A stretch of 64,000 bases of DNA from Oceanobacillus saliphilus (GTDB lineage: Bacteria; Bacillota; Bacilli; Bacillales; Amphibacillaceae), in contig NZ_JALCZU010000009.1 in assembly GCF_023522835.1 (NCBI RefSeq), positions 124,001-188,000 on the forward strand, written 5' to 3'. The position numbers and the translations under genes are program-made. Below are positions 27,977 to 37,845 of this stretch, one piece after another. Within the stretch, counting starts at the first letter, position 1; every line of letters starts with the position of its first letter. Below the pieces are notes generated by a model. That model did not search any database. It was not told the DNA's origin and was given only the letters and a program-made list of their open reading frames with translations.

Positions 27977-28408
27977 TTACAATTCGTTACAGTGTTCTTC
28001 AAAAACATTTTGTAGTTTACTAGTTACTTCCATAGCACTATGTCCTTCAATATCATGTCTTTCAAGCATCGTTACTATTTTTCCATCCTTCATTAGAGCA
28101 AATGAGGGTGATGAAGGTGGAAATCCTTCAAAATATGATCTTGCTTTCTCTGTAGCTTCACGGTCCTGACCAGCAAAAACGGTAACTAAATGATCAGGTC
28201 GTTTGTCAAAGTGAATGGAATTCGCAGCGGCTGGGCGTGCAACCCCACCTGCACAACCACAAGTTGAATTGACCATTACCAGAGTAGTGCCTTCACGTGA
28301 TAATGCACTATCAACTTCTTCAGGACTTCTAAGCTCCTCGTAGCCAGCTTCTTTTATATCTTTACGTGCAGCATCGACGACATCCTGCATGAACAAATTG
28401 AAATCCAT
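27977..28408 (-). CDS. brxB: Bacilliredoxin (BrxA/BrxB family, YqiW-like)
   Basis: A 143-residue thioredoxin-like protein with the hallmark C50-G51-C52 motif in [14 protein letters not shown]. Bacilliredoxins remove bacillithiol from S-bacillithiolated proteins during thiol stress. Two paralogues occur in Bacillus; the location next to the bkd genes is that of YqiW (BrxB). A GGGATGGGT-type ribosome binding site precedes the ATG. It is probably transcribed alone. Confidence 0.9.
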   Translation of the reverse strand: MDFNLFMQDVVDAARKDIKEAGYEELRSPEEVDSALSREGTTLVMVNSTCGCAGGVARPAAANSIHFDKRPDHLVTVFAGQDREATEKARSYFEGFPPSSPSFALMKDGKIVTMLERHDIEGHSAMEVTSKLQNVFEEHCNEL

Positions 28409-28525
28409 AGTATACCCATCCCTTTACATTTAATATATTTATCTTACTTTCATAAGCTTACCAAGACTAGAAGAAATTTTCAATTTAATTGTTTGGCGCA
28501 GGAGCAGATTCTGTTTCTGCCTTCC

Positions 28526-29785
28526 TTAATATAAATTGATGGTTTCCTCATTCATATTTTCGAGAATTTCCTTCACACGTGAAAGAAATCTTCCACAAAC
28601 AAGGCCGTCTAGTATGCGATGATCGAATGACAATCCTAAATTCACTATATCACGTGCTGCGAACATATCATTGATAATGACTGGTCTCCTAACGATGGAT
28701 TCAACTTGAAGAATTGCAGCCTGTGGATGATTAATCACACCCATGGAAGAGATGGAGCCAAATGTCCCAGTGTTATTTACTGTGAAAGTTCCACCTTGCA
28801 TATCTTCTGAAGTCAACTTCCCATTTCGAGCTTTCCTGGCAAGTTCATAGATATCACGGGCAGTGGCTTTGATTGTTTTTTCATCCGCATGTTTTATAAC
28901 CGGTACAAAGAGTTCACTCTCCTTGGCGACTGCAATGGAAAGGTTGATTTCCTTTTTCTGGATTATTTTATCTCCTGCCCACATACTGTTCAACTGAGGA
29001 TATTCTTTTAAAGCCTGAGCTACAGATTTCACAAAGAATGCAAAGAATGTCAATCCGAAACCTTCCGTATTTTTAAATTCACTTTTAACTTTATTGCGAT
29101 AGCTCACAAGGTCTGTTACATCCACTTCAACTGTCATCCAGGCATGTGGTATCTCTTGTGTGGACTTAACCATATTTTGTGCAATTACTTTTCTTACACC
29201 TTTGACAGGTATTTCAATATCACCTGATTGGGCTTGGGGTTGTTTGGTGCCTGTTTCTGGTTTCTTTTTACCATCGGATTTGGCAACAGGTATCCCCTCT
29301 TCTTGGACAGGTTTTGGCATATCAACAGATGCGATGATTATTTCTAGGTCCTTCCTTGTAATTCTTCCTCCCCGTCCCGATCCTGTTACATTGCTTAACT
29401 CGATATTATTTTCTTGTGCCAGTCGGAGAACTGCAGGAGAATATCGCTTTTTCATCGAATCGTTTGTATCTTGACTTGATAATTCAATGCTATTCGTTGA
29501 TAAATCGGTAGTAGCTTTTTCTTCGGGCTCTTTACTGTCTGTATGTTCTGTTTCTATCGAACAAATCAGTTCACCAACTGCTACTGTTTCCCCTTCTTCT
29601 GCAAGGAGTTCTTTAATCGTACCAGTAAATGATGAAGGTACCTCTGCATTCACTTTATCCGTCATCACTTCTGCAATTGGATCATATTTATTTACTTGAT
29701 CACCGACTTTAACGAGCCAGGTGCTTATTGTTCCTTCCGTTACGCTCTCCCCTAACTGGGGCATTGTTATCTTTTGGGTAGACAT
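28526..29785 (-). CDS. bkdB: Branched-chain 2-oxo acid dehydrogenase E2 (dihydrolipoyl transacylase)
   Basis: A 419-residue E2 protein with an N-terminal lipoyl domain (Lys44 in EVMTDKVNAEVPS), an E1/E3-binding domain (SPAVLRLAQENNIELSNVTG, about residues 115-150), a flexible linker and a C-terminal catalytic domain ending in SFDHRILDGLVCGRFL. It forms the core of the complex that makes isobutyryl-, isovaleryl- and 2-methylbutyryl-CoA, precursors of branched fatty acids. Last gene of the bkd operon, 23 bp after bkdAB. Confidence 0.95.
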   Translation of the reverse strand: MSTQKITMPQLGESVTEGTISTWLVKVGDQVNKYDPIAEVMTDKVNAEVPSSFTGTIKELLAEEGETVAVGELICSIETEHTDSKEPEEKATTDLSTNSIELSSQDTNDSMKKRYSPAVLRLAQENNIELSNVTGSGRGGRITRKDLEIIIASVDMPKPVQEEGIPVAKSDGKKKPETGTKQPQAQSGDIEIPVKGVRKVIAQNMVKSTQEIPHAWMTVEVDVTDLVSYRNKVKSEFKNTEGFGLTFFAFFVKSVAQALKEYPQLNSMWAGDKIIQKKEINLSIAVAKESELFVPVIKHADEKTIKATARDIYELARKARNGKLTSEDMQGGTFTVNNTGTFGSISSMGVINHPQAAILQVESIVRRPVIINDMFAARDIVNLGLSFDHRILDGLVCGRFLSRVKEILENMNEETINLY

Positions 29786-29808
29786 CCTATGAGCCTCCTG
29801 TCTATTAA

Positions 29809-30792
29809 TTAATATTCAGCTAAATCACGCATTGCTTTTTCTACTTTGTCCGGATTCATCATAAAGAATTTTTCCATTGGAGGTGCATATGGCATCGATG
29901 GTACATCAGGACCGGCAAGTCTTTGTATGGGAGCATCCAAATCGAACAGGCAATGTTCAGCTATAATTGCAGCAACTTCGCCTATGATGCTTCCTTCTTT
30001 ATTGTCCTCTGTAATAAGTAACACTTTTCCGGTCTTTTTGGCTGCTTCGATAATCGAAGCCTGATCGAGAGGATAAACAGTCCTTAAGTCAAGAATATGC
30101 GCATTTATGCCATCTTCTGCCAGTTTTTCAGCAGCCTGCAATGCAAAATGAACACATAATCCATATGTAATGACTGTTATATCGTCTCCTTCCCGTTTTA
30201 CATCTGCTTTACCTATCGGCAGAATATAATCATCTTCAGGAACTTCTCCTTTCAGTAATCGATATGCCCGTTTGTGTTCAAAGAAAAGAACTGGATCATT
30301 ATCGCGTATTGCAGCCTTCAGTAACCCTTTTGCGTCATATGGGGTGGAAGGCATAACAATTTTCAGTCCCGGCTGGTTTGCAAATACAGCTTCGACAGAT
30401 TGGGAATGATAAAGTGCACCATGAACTCCCCCGCCATATGGTGCACGGATGGTAATTGGTGCGTTCCAGTCATTATTGGAACGATATCTCATTTTTGCAG
30501 CTTCAGAAATGATCTGATTGACAGCTGGCATGATAAAGTCGGCAAACTGCATCTCTGCAACAGGGCGCATACCATACATTGCAGCACCTATCCCGACACC
30601 TGCTATGGCAGATTCAGCAAGGGGGGTGTCAAGTACACGATTCTCCCCAAATTGTTCAAACAATCCGTCAGTGGCTCTAAAAACGCCACCTTTTTTACCC
30701 ACATCTTCTCCTAAAATAAATACTTTATCATCAAGCTCCATTTCTTCCCTTAGAGCAGTGGTTATTGCTTGGATATATGACATTACTGGCAT
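29809..30792 (-). CDS. bkdAB: Branched-chain 2-oxo acid dehydrogenase E1 beta subunit
   Basis: A 327-residue transketolase-like E1 beta chain. GEDVGKKGGVFRATDGL, TPLAESAIAGVGIGAAM and the FADFIMPAVNQI segment near residue 85 are family signatures. With BkdAA it forms the thiamin-diphosphate E1 that decarboxylates branched keto acids and acylates the lipoyl group of BkdB. It sits 14 bp after bkdAA and 16 bp before bkdB with GGGGG ribosome binding sites. Confidence 0.95.
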   Translation of the reverse strand: MPVMSYIQAITTALREEMELDDKVFILGEDVGKKGGVFRATDGLFEQFGENRVLDTPLAESAIAGVGIGAAMYGMRPVAEMQFADFIMPAVNQIISEAAKMRYRSNNDWNAPITIRAPYGGGVHGALYHSQSVEAVFANQPGLKIVMPSTPYDAKGLLKAAIRDNDPVLFFEHKRAYRLLKGEVPEDDYILPIGKADVKREGDDITVITYGLCVHFALQAAEKLAEDGINAHILDLRTVYPLDQASIIEAAKKTGKVLLITEDNKEGSIIGEVAAIIAEHCLFDLDAPIQRLAGPDVPSMPYAPPMEKFFMMNPDKVEKAMRDLAEY

Positions 30793-30806
30793 AATTATCC
30801 CCCTTC

Positions 30807-31805
30807 CTATTCTTCTTCTTCATAGACGTATTTAAGCGCATGTTCCGGATCAGCATATGCCGCATTTTCTGCGAAATCAGTTGCTTCGTTTACGATTTCC
30901 TTGATTTCTTCGTTCATTTCAAGTTCTTTTTCATCTGTCAAAATGCCTGCTTCCTTTAAGTAACTGGCAAATGTAATAATAGAATCCTTTTTTCGGGCTT
31001 CTTCCACTTCGCCTTTTTCACGGTACGTACGATCATCATCGTCACTGGAATGCGCAGTTAGTCGATCGGTAATAGCCTCTATTAAAGACGGGCCTTCTCC
31101 CGCAACAGCACGATTTCTTGCTTCTTTTACAGCCGCATATACCGCTAATGGGTCATTACCATCCACTGTAATTCCAGGCATACCGTACCCTTGGGCTCTA
31201 TCCGCCACATTCTTACTGGCAACCTGTCTTTCATAAGGAACGGAGATGGCATATTTATTGTTTTCCACCATGGTTATTACTGGCAACTTGTGCACACCTG
31301 CGAAATTAAGTCCTTCATGAAAATCCCCCTGATTGGATGAACCTTCACCCAGAGTCACGAAAGAAACAAAATCTTTCTTTTCCATTTTTGCTGCAAGTGC
31401 AACCCCTACTGCATGTGGTACCTGGGTTGTTACAGGTGATGAACCACTTAAGATTCTATTTTTCTTTTGTCCAAAGTGACCAGGCATTTGTCTTCCGCCA
31501 GAATTTGGGTCATCTGCTTTAGCGAACGCCGAAAGCATTAATTCTTTTGTAGTCATGCCAAAAGCTAGAACGATACCCATATCTCTATAATAGGGTGCAA
31601 TATAGTCTATTTCTCTGTCCAGTGCAAAAGCCGCTCCAACTTGTGCAGCTTCCTGTCCTTGGCAGGAAATGACGAATGGAATTTTTCCCGACCGATTTAA
31701 AAGCCACATTCTTTCGTCGAGTTTTCTAGCCAATAGCATTGTTTTAAACATTTCCAAAACCTTGTCATCTGACAATTCTAATTCTCTATGCCGAATCGCT
31801 GACAT
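30807..31805 (-). CDS. bkdAA: Branched-chain 2-oxo acid dehydrogenase E1 alpha subunit
   Basis: A 332-residue E1 alpha chain. The thiamin-diphosphate motif GEGSSNQGDFHEGLNFAGV...ENN is clear about residues 150-185, and the regulatory-loop region AHSSDDDDRTYRE is present. It pairs with BkdAB. The gene order lpdV-bkdAA-bkdAB-bkdB and short spacers support one operon. Confidence 0.95.
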   Translation of the reverse strand: MSAIRHRELELSDDKVLEMFKTMLLARKLDERMWLLNRSGKIPFVISCQGQEAAQVGAAFALDREIDYIAPYYRDMGIVLAFGMTTKELMLSAFAKADDPNSGGRQMPGHFGQKKNRILSGSSPVTTQVPHAVGVALAAKMEKKDFVSFVTLGEGSSNQGDFHEGLNFAGVHKLPVITMVENNKYAISVPYERQVASKNVADRAQGYGMPGITVDGNDPLAVYAAVKEARNRAVAGEGPSLIEAITDRLTAHSSDDDDRTYREKGEVEEARKKDSIITFASYLKEAGILTDEKELEMNEEIKEIVNEATDFAENAAYADPEHALKYVYEEEE

Positions 31806-31822
31806 GAAAATTCCCTCCTTAT

Positions 31823-33244
31823 TTAACCATGAATTTGTTTGCCTTCTACAGCTAAAGCAGCTTCACCTAAAACTTCAGATAGTGTTGGATGTGGATGGAT
31901 GGACTGTGTCATTTCCCATGGTGTAGCATCAAGTACTTTGGCAAGTCCAGCTTCTGATATCATGTCCGTTACATGGGGACCAATCATGTGGATACCCAAT
32001 ATGTCATCTGTGTTTTTGTCCACAACGATTTTTGCAAAGCCATCAGATTCACCATATACAAGCGCTTTTCCAATAGCTTTAAAGGGGAATTTCCCTGTTT
32101 TGACTTGGTAGCCTTTTTCTTTCGCCGCTTCTTCACTGAGTCCCACACTGGCAGCTTCCGGATTGGAATAGATGCAAGTTGGGACGTTTTCATCGTTTAG
32201 TGCATGTGGTTCTTGATCAGCCATATGTTCAACTGCGGTAATTCCTTCATGAGAAGCTACATGGGCAAGCTGCATGCCTCCAATAACATCTCCAATTGCG
32301 TAAATGTGGGATTCTTTCGTTTGATAATTACGATTGGTTTCGATATATCCGTTTTTTAGAACAATATCGGTATTTTCGATGCCTATGTTTTCAGTATTAG
32401 CTTGTCTCCCAACGGATAAAAGTATTTTTTCTGCGTTAAATGTCCGTTTTTCAGCATTGATTTCTGCTTGAATGGATACGCCAGAATCTTTAATCAGCGT
32501 ATCGGATAAAACGTTCGCTCCCTTGATAATAGAAATACCTTTTTTCTTTAGCAGACGTTCCATCTCTTTTGCGATGTCTTTATCTTCTGTCGGTAAAATT
32601 TGGTCGAGGTACTCCAGTACAGTCACTTTTACTCCGAAATCAGAAAGCATGGAAGCCCATTCGATTCCGATAACACCCCCACCAATAATTAAAATAGATT
32701 GTGGCAATTCCTTCATCTGAAGTGCTTCATCAGAGCTCATAACAGAAACACCATCGATTTCAAGACCTGGAAGTGATTTAGGACGTGATCCTGTTGCTAT
32801 TAGAACATTCTTTGGCACAATCATCGTGTTTTCTTCGCCATTCTCATATTCAACCGATATGGTGCCAGGCATAGGTGAAAAAATGCTTGGTCCAAGAATT
32901 CGGCCAAACCCTTCAAAAATATCGATTTTTCCCTTTTTCATTAACCCTTGTACACCTTGGTGCAATGTATTAACAATCCTCTGTTTTCTATCCTGCACGT
33001 TCGTGAAATTCAATGTTGTATCACGTGTTTCCACACCAAATTCTGCAGCTTCTAATGTTTGCCTGTACACTTCTGCACTACGGAGTAAAGCTTTAGAAGG
33101 TATGCATCCGCGATGGAGACAAGTTCCACCCAATTCTGCTTTTTCCACGATTGCTACTTGCAATCCTAGTTGGGAAGCTCTGATGGCTGCAACATATCCA
33201 CCAGTTCCGCCACCCAAAATAACCAAATCATATTCTTTGGACAT
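31823..33244 (-). CDS. lpdV: Dihydrolipoyl dehydrogenase (E3) of the Bkd complex
   Basis: A 473-residue flavoprotein disulfide reductase. The FAD site ILGGGTGGYVAA lies at the N-terminus, the redox disulfide Cys42-Cys47 in GGTCLHRGCIPSKA, the NAD site IGGGVIGIEWASM mid-protein and the C-terminal catalytic His-Glu pair in SIHPHPTLSE. It reoxidises the lipoyl groups of BkdB. I use the ATG behind GAGGAG; the longer frame runs into buk. Confidence 0.95.
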   Translation of the reverse strand: MSKEYDLVILGGGTGGYVAAIRASQLGLQVAIVEKAELGGTCLHRGCIPSKALLRSAEVYRQTLEAAEFGVETRDTTLNFTNVQDRKQRIVNTLHQGVQGLMKKGKIDIFEGFGRILGPSIFSPMPGTISVEYENGEENTMIVPKNVLIATGSRPKSLPGLEIDGVSVMSSDEALQMKELPQSILIIGGGVIGIEWASMLSDFGVKVTVLEYLDQILPTEDKDIAKEMERLLKKKGISIIKGANVLSDTLIKDSGVSIQAEINAEKRTFNAEKILLSVGRQANTENIGIENTDIVLKNGYIETNRNYQTKESHIYAIGDVIGGMQLAHVASHEGITAVEHMADQEPHALNDENVPTCIYSNPEAASVGLSEEAAKEKGYQVKTGKFPFKAIGKALVYGESDGFAKIVVDKNTDDILGIHMIGPHVTDMISEAGLAKVLDATPWEMTQSIHPHPTLSEVLGEAALAVEGKQIHG

Positions 33245-33248
33245 CGTT

Positions 33249-34337
33249 TCACTCCTCATTGGCAGTATAAATTTTAAAATCTTCTTCATTTCTAAGTACT
33301 CGCAATACGCCTTCATTTAAGGCCTGTATTTCATTGTCTCCGGGATAAATCATAATATCGGCTATCCATTTTACTCTTTTCATTATCAATTCGGTAAGCA
33401 GGCTTTCCTTTCCAAGGAGCCCTGTAAAGACAATTCCATGAACTTCACCAGATAAAACGGTACTTAAGGAACCAATTTCTTTTGCGATTTGATATGCCAT
33501 GGCTTCATATATTTTTCTCGCATACGTATCACCTGACTTGACCTTATTCTCTAGTTCATGTAAATTTCCTTTACCGAGATAACCCTTTATTCCGCCATTT
33601 CCTACAACTTTTTTGAATAGTTGCTCATACGTATACTCTTTGGAAAAACAGAGCTTCAGGAAATCCCCAATCGGTACGCTCCCCGATCGTTCCATCGTGA
33701 ATGGCCCATCACCATCGAGTCCATTATTGACATCGATTACCTTTCCTTTTTGATGAGCACCTATCGTGATTCCTTTTCCCACGTGTATGACGATGAGATT
33801 AATTTCCTGATAGGAAGAATTTAAATCAACTGCTGCTTTTCTTGCTGCAGCCTTATGGTTTAGAGCATGAAATATACTTTTTCGTTGGATTTCTGGAATG
33901 CCAGAATATCTGGCTATATCATCAAGTTCATCCACTACTACCGGATCTACTATAAATGAATCTATATTAAGTCCTGAAGCTATCTCGTGTGCAATAATGC
34001 CACCTAAATTCGAGACATGCTCCCCGTATTGTCCAGTTTTTAAGTCATAGAGCATTGGTTCATTAACCTTATACGTTCCACCTTCAATGGGGCGAAGCAA
34101 ACCACCTTTTCCACATACGGCAGACAACTTTGAAATGTTAATCCCTTGATAATCCAACAGTTCCAGGATCTGGTGTTTGCGAAACGCAGACTGCTCAACA
34201 ACTCGGCTATAGTTATCAAGTTCTTCTGGAGCATGCACGATTTCTTTATCAAAAATGCATCTTTCATCATCAAATACACCAACTTGTGTTGAATTGGATC
34301 CAGGATTAATGATTAATAACCTAAATTCTGACCGCAA
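33249..34337 (-). CDS. buk: Butyrate (branched-chain fatty acid) kinase
   Basis: A 362-residue acetokinase-family enzyme. LLIINPGSNSTQVGVF at the N-terminus and VIHVGKGITIGAHQKG and NNGLDGDGPFT mid-protein are the family's phosphate and substrate sites. It makes ATP from acyl phosphates. The start is TTG, 7 bp after GGAGGT; the ATG 15 bp earlier overlaps that site. In B. subtilis ptb supplies the acyl phosphate from the same operon, but no ptb is present here, so its partner must be elsewhere or replaced. Confidence 0.92.
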   Translation of the reverse strand: MRSEFRLLIINPGSNSTQVGVFDDERCIFDKEIVHAPEELDNYSRVVEQSAFRKHQILELLDYQGINISKLSAVCGKGGLLRPIEGGTYKVNEPMLYDLKTGQYGEHVSNLGGIIAHEIASGLNIDSFIVDPVVVDELDDIARYSGIPEIQRKSIFHALNHKAAARKAAVDLNSSYQEINLIVIHVGKGITIGAHQKGKVIDVNNGLDGDGPFTMERSGSVPIGDFLKLCFSKEYTYEQLFKKVVGNGGIKGYLGKGNLHELENKVKSGDTYARKIYEAMAYQIAKEIGSLSTVLSGEVHGIVFTGLLGKESLLTELIMKRVKWIADIMIYPGDNEIQALNEGVLRVLRNEEDFKIYTANEE

Positions 34338-34358
34338 AACGCTAACCTCCATAAATGA

Positions 34359-35453
34359 TTATCTATCACTTAAAATATGACGTTCATTCAGTAAGAATTG
34401 ACTTCTTGAGTTTCTGACAGATTGAATTCTCTCTTCTGCCATACGATCAGCAGCAACATACGTTGGAATTTTATCCCGTTTGGAGATTTCAAAAACGCGC
34501 TCCAAACTAGTGTAAATCGTTTCAACTTTTTTCATTGCTCGTTCTGAATTATAACCCGCAAGTTCATCTGCTACATTGATAACGCCACCTGAATTAATAA
34601 CATAATCCGGAGCATAAACGATTCCTTTTTCATGGATGAAATCTCCATGAGAGGTTGATTTTAACTGATTATTAGCAGAACCAGCAATTACTTTTGCTTT
34701 TAGCTTCGGAATAGTATCATCGTTAATCGTCGCCCCTAATGCGCAAGGTGCATATACATCACATTCCGTTTCATAAATATCTCCAGGGTCGACGGCTTTT
34801 GCTCCAAATGCTTCTACTGCACGTCTAACGGCATCTTTGTTAATATCCGTCACAACCAACTGTGCACCCTCCTTATGGAGATATTCGCATAAAGCGTATG
34901 CTACGTTTCCCACCCCTTGTACGGCAATTGTTTTCCCTTCCAACGAATCATCACCAAACGCTTCTTTAACAGATGCTTTCATCCCTTTATAGACACCAAA
35001 AGCAGTAACCGGTGATGGGTTCCCCGATGCACCTGTATAAGAAGAAGTTCCTGCAACAAATTCGGTTTCCAAGTGGATAAGGTCCATATCCTCTACGGTT
35101 GTGCCAACGTCTTCTGCCGTAATATAACGTCCATTTAAACCTTGGATATATCTGCCAAAGGCACGAAACATTTCAGGATTTTTATCCTTTCTCGGGTCTC
35201 CGATGATTACTGTTTTCCCGCCACCCAGATTCAAGCCAGCAGCAGCGTTTTTGTACGTCATGCCTTTTGCCAATCGAAGTGCGTCGACAATTGCATCCTC
35301 TTCAGAGTCGTATGTCCACATTCTTGTCCCGCCAAGTGCAGGCCCAAGTGTTGTATCATGCAATGCAATAATGGCTTTTAATCCTGAATTTCTGTCTTGA
35401 CAAAAAACCAATTGCTCATAATCATATTTTTCAAGCTGAGTAAAGATTTCCAT
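34359..35453 (-). CDS. bcd: Leucine (branched-chain amino acid) dehydrogenase
   Basis: A 364-residue Glu/Leu/Phe/Val dehydrogenase. The catalytic Lys lies in GGTRMW...[20 protein letters not shown] and the NAD fold in [15 protein letters not shown]. It deaminates leucine, valine and isoleucine to the 2-keto acids used by the Bkd complex. First gene of the operon; a GGAGGAATT ribosome binding site precedes the ATG, and a sigma-54 promoter with a leader hairpin lies upstream. Confidence 0.95.
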   Translation of the reverse strand: MEIFTQLEKYDYEQLVFCQDRNSGLKAIIALHDTTLGPALGGTRMWTYDSEEDAIVDALRLAKGMTYKNAAAGLNLGGGKTVIIGDPRKDKNPEMFRAFGRYIQGLNGRYITAEDVGTTVEDMDLIHLETEFVAGTSSYTGASGNPSPVTAFGVYKGMKASVKEAFGDDSLEGKTIAVQGVGNVAYALCEYLHKEGAQLVVTDINKDAVRRAVEAFGAKAVDPGDIYETECDVYAPCALGATINDDTIPKLKAKVIAGSANNQLKSTSHGDFIHEKGIVYAPDYVINSGGVINVADELAGYNSERAMKKVETIYTSLERVFEISKRDKIPTYVAADRMAEERIQSVRNSRSQFLLNERHILSDR

Positions 35454-35486
35454 GTGAATTCCTCCTAAAAATACTAGTGATAAATT

Positions 35487-35519
35487 GATTAGCTGTAAAA
35501 TACCCTTTTACAGCTAATC
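35487..35519 (-). promoter_or_regulatory. Perfect hairpin in the bcd leader RNA
   Basis: GATTAGCTGTAAAA and TTTTACAGCTAATC form a perfect 14-bp stem with a 5-base loop. It lies between the sigma-54 promoter and the bcd ribosome binding site, so it would be in the 5' untranslated RNA. No T run follows, so it is not an ordinary terminator; RNA stability or attenuation are possible roles. Confidence 0.7.
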
Positions 35520-35550
35520 GATGGTGTATTGAAAGTTTCATAATGAATAC

Positions 35551-35567
35551 AGCAAAAAATATGCCAA
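35551..35567 (-). promoter_or_regulatory. Sigma-54 (SigL) -24/-12 promoter of the bkd operon
   Basis: On the minus strand TTGGCAT, five bases and TTGCT reproduce the -24 (TGGCAY) and -12 (TTGCW) elements with exact spacing, about 100 bp before bcd. Together with the adjacent sigma-54 activator gene bkdR this is the expected control of the operon. Confidence 0.9.
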
Positions 35568-35609
35568 CACTTATCCGTTATAAATGTAGACTTGGCGTCA
35601 GTGAAACGC

Positions 35610-35642
35610 GCAAAATATTGCACACATGCAAATATTTGCATG
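35610..35642 (-). promoter_or_regulatory. Tandem BkdR enhancer sites (GCAA-N4-TTGC)
   Basis: Two inverted repeats with the shared core GCAA-N4-TTGC lie 18 bp apart centre to centre, 45-75 bp upstream of the -24 box. The promoter-distal one expands to an 18-bp perfect palindrome (CATGCAAATATTTGCATG). The same core occurs in front of bkdR. Placement and spacing suit an upstream activating sequence for BkdR; binding itself is inferred. Confidence 0.7.
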
Positions 35643-35647
35643 CTATT

Positions 35648-37696
35648 TTATTCAAGATTATATTTCTCCATTTTATAATATAAGTTACGCACGGAAATAC
35701 CCAATGCTTTAGCGGTTTTTGTTTTATTAAAATCATTCTGTTCATAAATTCTGGAAATATAATCTTTTTCAAATAATTCCGTTGCATACTGCAAGGAATT
35801 TTCTTCTATAAGTGTTGTCGCAGGTTGGCGCGCTTTTTTTGGTTTCCCGGACAAATCTGGTATGTATTGCTTTTTGATGACTTCTTCATTCAAATCCATA
35901 AAAATCATGGCGCGGCCGATTACATTTTCGAGTTCTCGCACATTACCTGGCCAAGCGTGTTGTTTTAATTCATGTAGTGCTTCATCTGAAATTGTCCGTA
36001 CATTTCTACTATAGTCTTCATTTATTTTCTGAATAATATGGTGAATTAATTCCGGTAAATCGCTCATTCTTTCTTTAACGGACGGAATGAATATAGGAAG
36101 TTTATTTAATCGATAGTATAAATCCTCTCTAAACGTATTATTCGTGATGGCTTTTTCAAGATTTACATTTGTTGCAGTTATTATACGTACATCGATAGAA
36201 ATGGGTTTGGATCCCCCTACTTTCACAATTTCATTTTCCTGCAGAACCCGAAGTAATTTGGCCTGTACATTCAATGAGAGTTCGCTTATTTCATCAAGAA
36301 AGATGCTACCGTGATTTGCTTCTTCAAACAATCCTTTTTTACCACCCAGTTTAGCACCGGTAAAGGAGCCTTCTTCATAGCCGAATAACTCACTTTCCAG
36401 TAAAGATTCTGCAATTGCTGCGCAGTTTACCCGGATAAATTTATTATGTTTTCGATCGCTTTCATTATGGATTGCATGCGCAAATAGTTCTTTTCCTGTA
36501 CCTGATTCGCCTCTCAATAATACTGTTGCAGGCGTTTTTGCTCCAACTTTTGCCTGTTCCAGCGCAAGTTTCATTTCCGGAGAGCTTCCTATAATATCAT
36601 CAAACGTATATCTTGCTTCCAGATTACGAATAATTTGTCGGGCTCTTTGTAATTCCTTTGTCAGTGACTGGATTTCAGTAACATCATGCAGAACACCTAC
36701 GCTACCTTTAATTATTCCATTGACGATGATTGGAGCTACATTTACGATTACTTCTTTCTTTCCAGGTCCTACTTTCATACGGCCCCCCCGGAATGCCCTT
36801 CTCGTTTGGAGAACTTTCATGTGTAAGCTTTCGCCTTCGGAAATATCTACAGTAGCAGGAAGTCCGATAACATCCTTTTCTTGTAATCCGGTTATACGAG
36901 TGTAAGCTGGGTTGATAATAAGTCCTTTTCCGTTTTCATCTACAACGCTAATCGCTTCATCGGAGGATTTAATAATGGCTTCTAGCAAAATTTTAATTTC
37001 GATAAGATCCGTATTTTCCTCTGCAAGCTTCATAACTTCCGTGATATCCTTGAATACAGCAAAAGCCCCGATTAACTCCCCTATTTCGTTAATAATTGGA
37101 ATTCTCGTTGAAACGACTTTTTTGCCGTTTTTAAGGATAAGCTTTTGGTTTACTTCTTTTCTCTGCGTTTGCAGAACGTGCGGTAGTCTTGTTGTAGCGA
37201 TTAGCTCTTTAATATTTCTACCTTCAAATTGCTCTCGCTTTTTATCAAGGATCTTTTCAGCGCTTTTGTTTATAAATTGGATTTTTTCACTTCTGTTGAT
37301 AACGATCATGCCGTCATGAATGTGATTTAAAATCAGTTCCTGATTCTTTGTCTGGGATTTTAACCTTTTCAGAAGGGATTCTTTTTCATCTAGCAGTTCT
37401 GAAATAATGTAGGCAACCGAACCGGGAATAACAACCGTTTTCTTAGGTCTTTTCTCTATAATTTCCTCAAGTACGCTTTCATCGCCAGTTGCTTCAATTA
37501 CAATATCGATATCTTTATCAATCCACGTAATCCATTCTGATCCGACAGGAATAGATTTCCTTGAAGCCATCTTTAATCCTGTTGCATTTTTATTAATATC
37601 AATTACAGCAGCAATCTCCATGGTCTCCATCTCCTGAAGCAGATTGAATAAGGCACTGCCACCTTTACCTGCTCCGACAATAAGTATACGTTTCAT
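35648..37696 (-). CDS. bkdR: Sigma-54-dependent transcriptional activator BkdR
   Basis: A 682-residue regulator. An N-terminal Rossmann-like domain ([18 protein letters not shown]) is followed by two PAS-type sensor domains, an AAA+ ATPase domain (Walker [11 protein letters not shown], Walker B-type [10 protein letters not shown], and the sigma-54 contact loop as GSFTGA, a variant of GAFTGA) and a Fis-type helix-turn-helix at the extreme C-terminus ([15 protein letters not shown]). It activates the bkd operon downstream. The ATG with AAGGTGG is chosen. Its stop abuts the enhancer palindrome. Confidence 0.93.
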   Translation of the reverse strand: MKRILIVGAGKGGSALFNLLQEMETMEIAAVIDINKNATGLKMASRKSIPVGSEWITWIDKDIDIVIEATGDESVLEEIIEKRPKKTVVIPGSVAYIISELLDEKESLLKRLKSQTKNQELILNHIHDGMIVINRSEKIQFINKSAEKILDKKREQFEGRNIKELIATTRLPHVLQTQRKEVNQKLILKNGKKVVSTRIPIINEIGELIGAFAVFKDITEVMKLAEENTDLIEIKILLEAIIKSSDEAISVVDENGKGLIINPAYTRITGLQEKDVIGLPATVDISEGESLHMKVLQTRRAFRGGRMKVGPGKKEVIVNVAPIIVNGIIKGSVGVLHDVTEIQSLTKELQRARQIIRNLEARYTFDDIIGSSPEMKLALEQAKVGAKTPATVLLRGESGTGKELFAHAIHNESDRKHNKFIRVNCAAIAESLLESELFGYEEGSFTGAKLGGKKGLFEEANHGSIFLDEISELSLNVQAKLLRVLQENEIVKVGGSKPISIDVRIITATNVNLEKAITNNTFREDLYYRLNKLPIFIPSVKERMSDLPELIHHIIQKINEDYSRNVRTISDEALHELKQHAWPGNVRELENVIGRAMIFMDLNEEVIKKQYIPDLSGKPKKARQPATTLIEENSLQYATELFEKDYISRIYEQNDFNKTKTAKALGISVRNLYYKMEKYNLE

Positions 37697-37709
37697 GCGA
37701 TCCCACCTT

Positions 37710-37721
37710 GCAATTATTTGC
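37710..37721 (-). promoter_or_regulatory. BkdR-type operator in front of bkdR
   Basis: GCAATTATTTGC carries the same GCAA-N4-TTGC core as the two sites upstream of bcd. It lies directly next to the bkdR ribosome binding site, where a bound protein would block transcription or be placed to autoregulate. The function is inferred from the shared motif. Confidence 0.55.
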
Positions 37722-37845
37722 ATGATATTAGTTTACTTTAGTATGCATGAATTAGCAAATAGACAAACATTTCTATTATTATTATATTTTGATATACTTG
37801 ATTAGATAGGTGAAACAAAGATAAAATATCAAAGGGGAAAATGGA

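Noticed and set aside
32826-33320. A 164-codon plus-strand frame opposite lpdV
   Set aside because: It is antisense to a clear dihydrolipoyl dehydrogenase and has no independent support.
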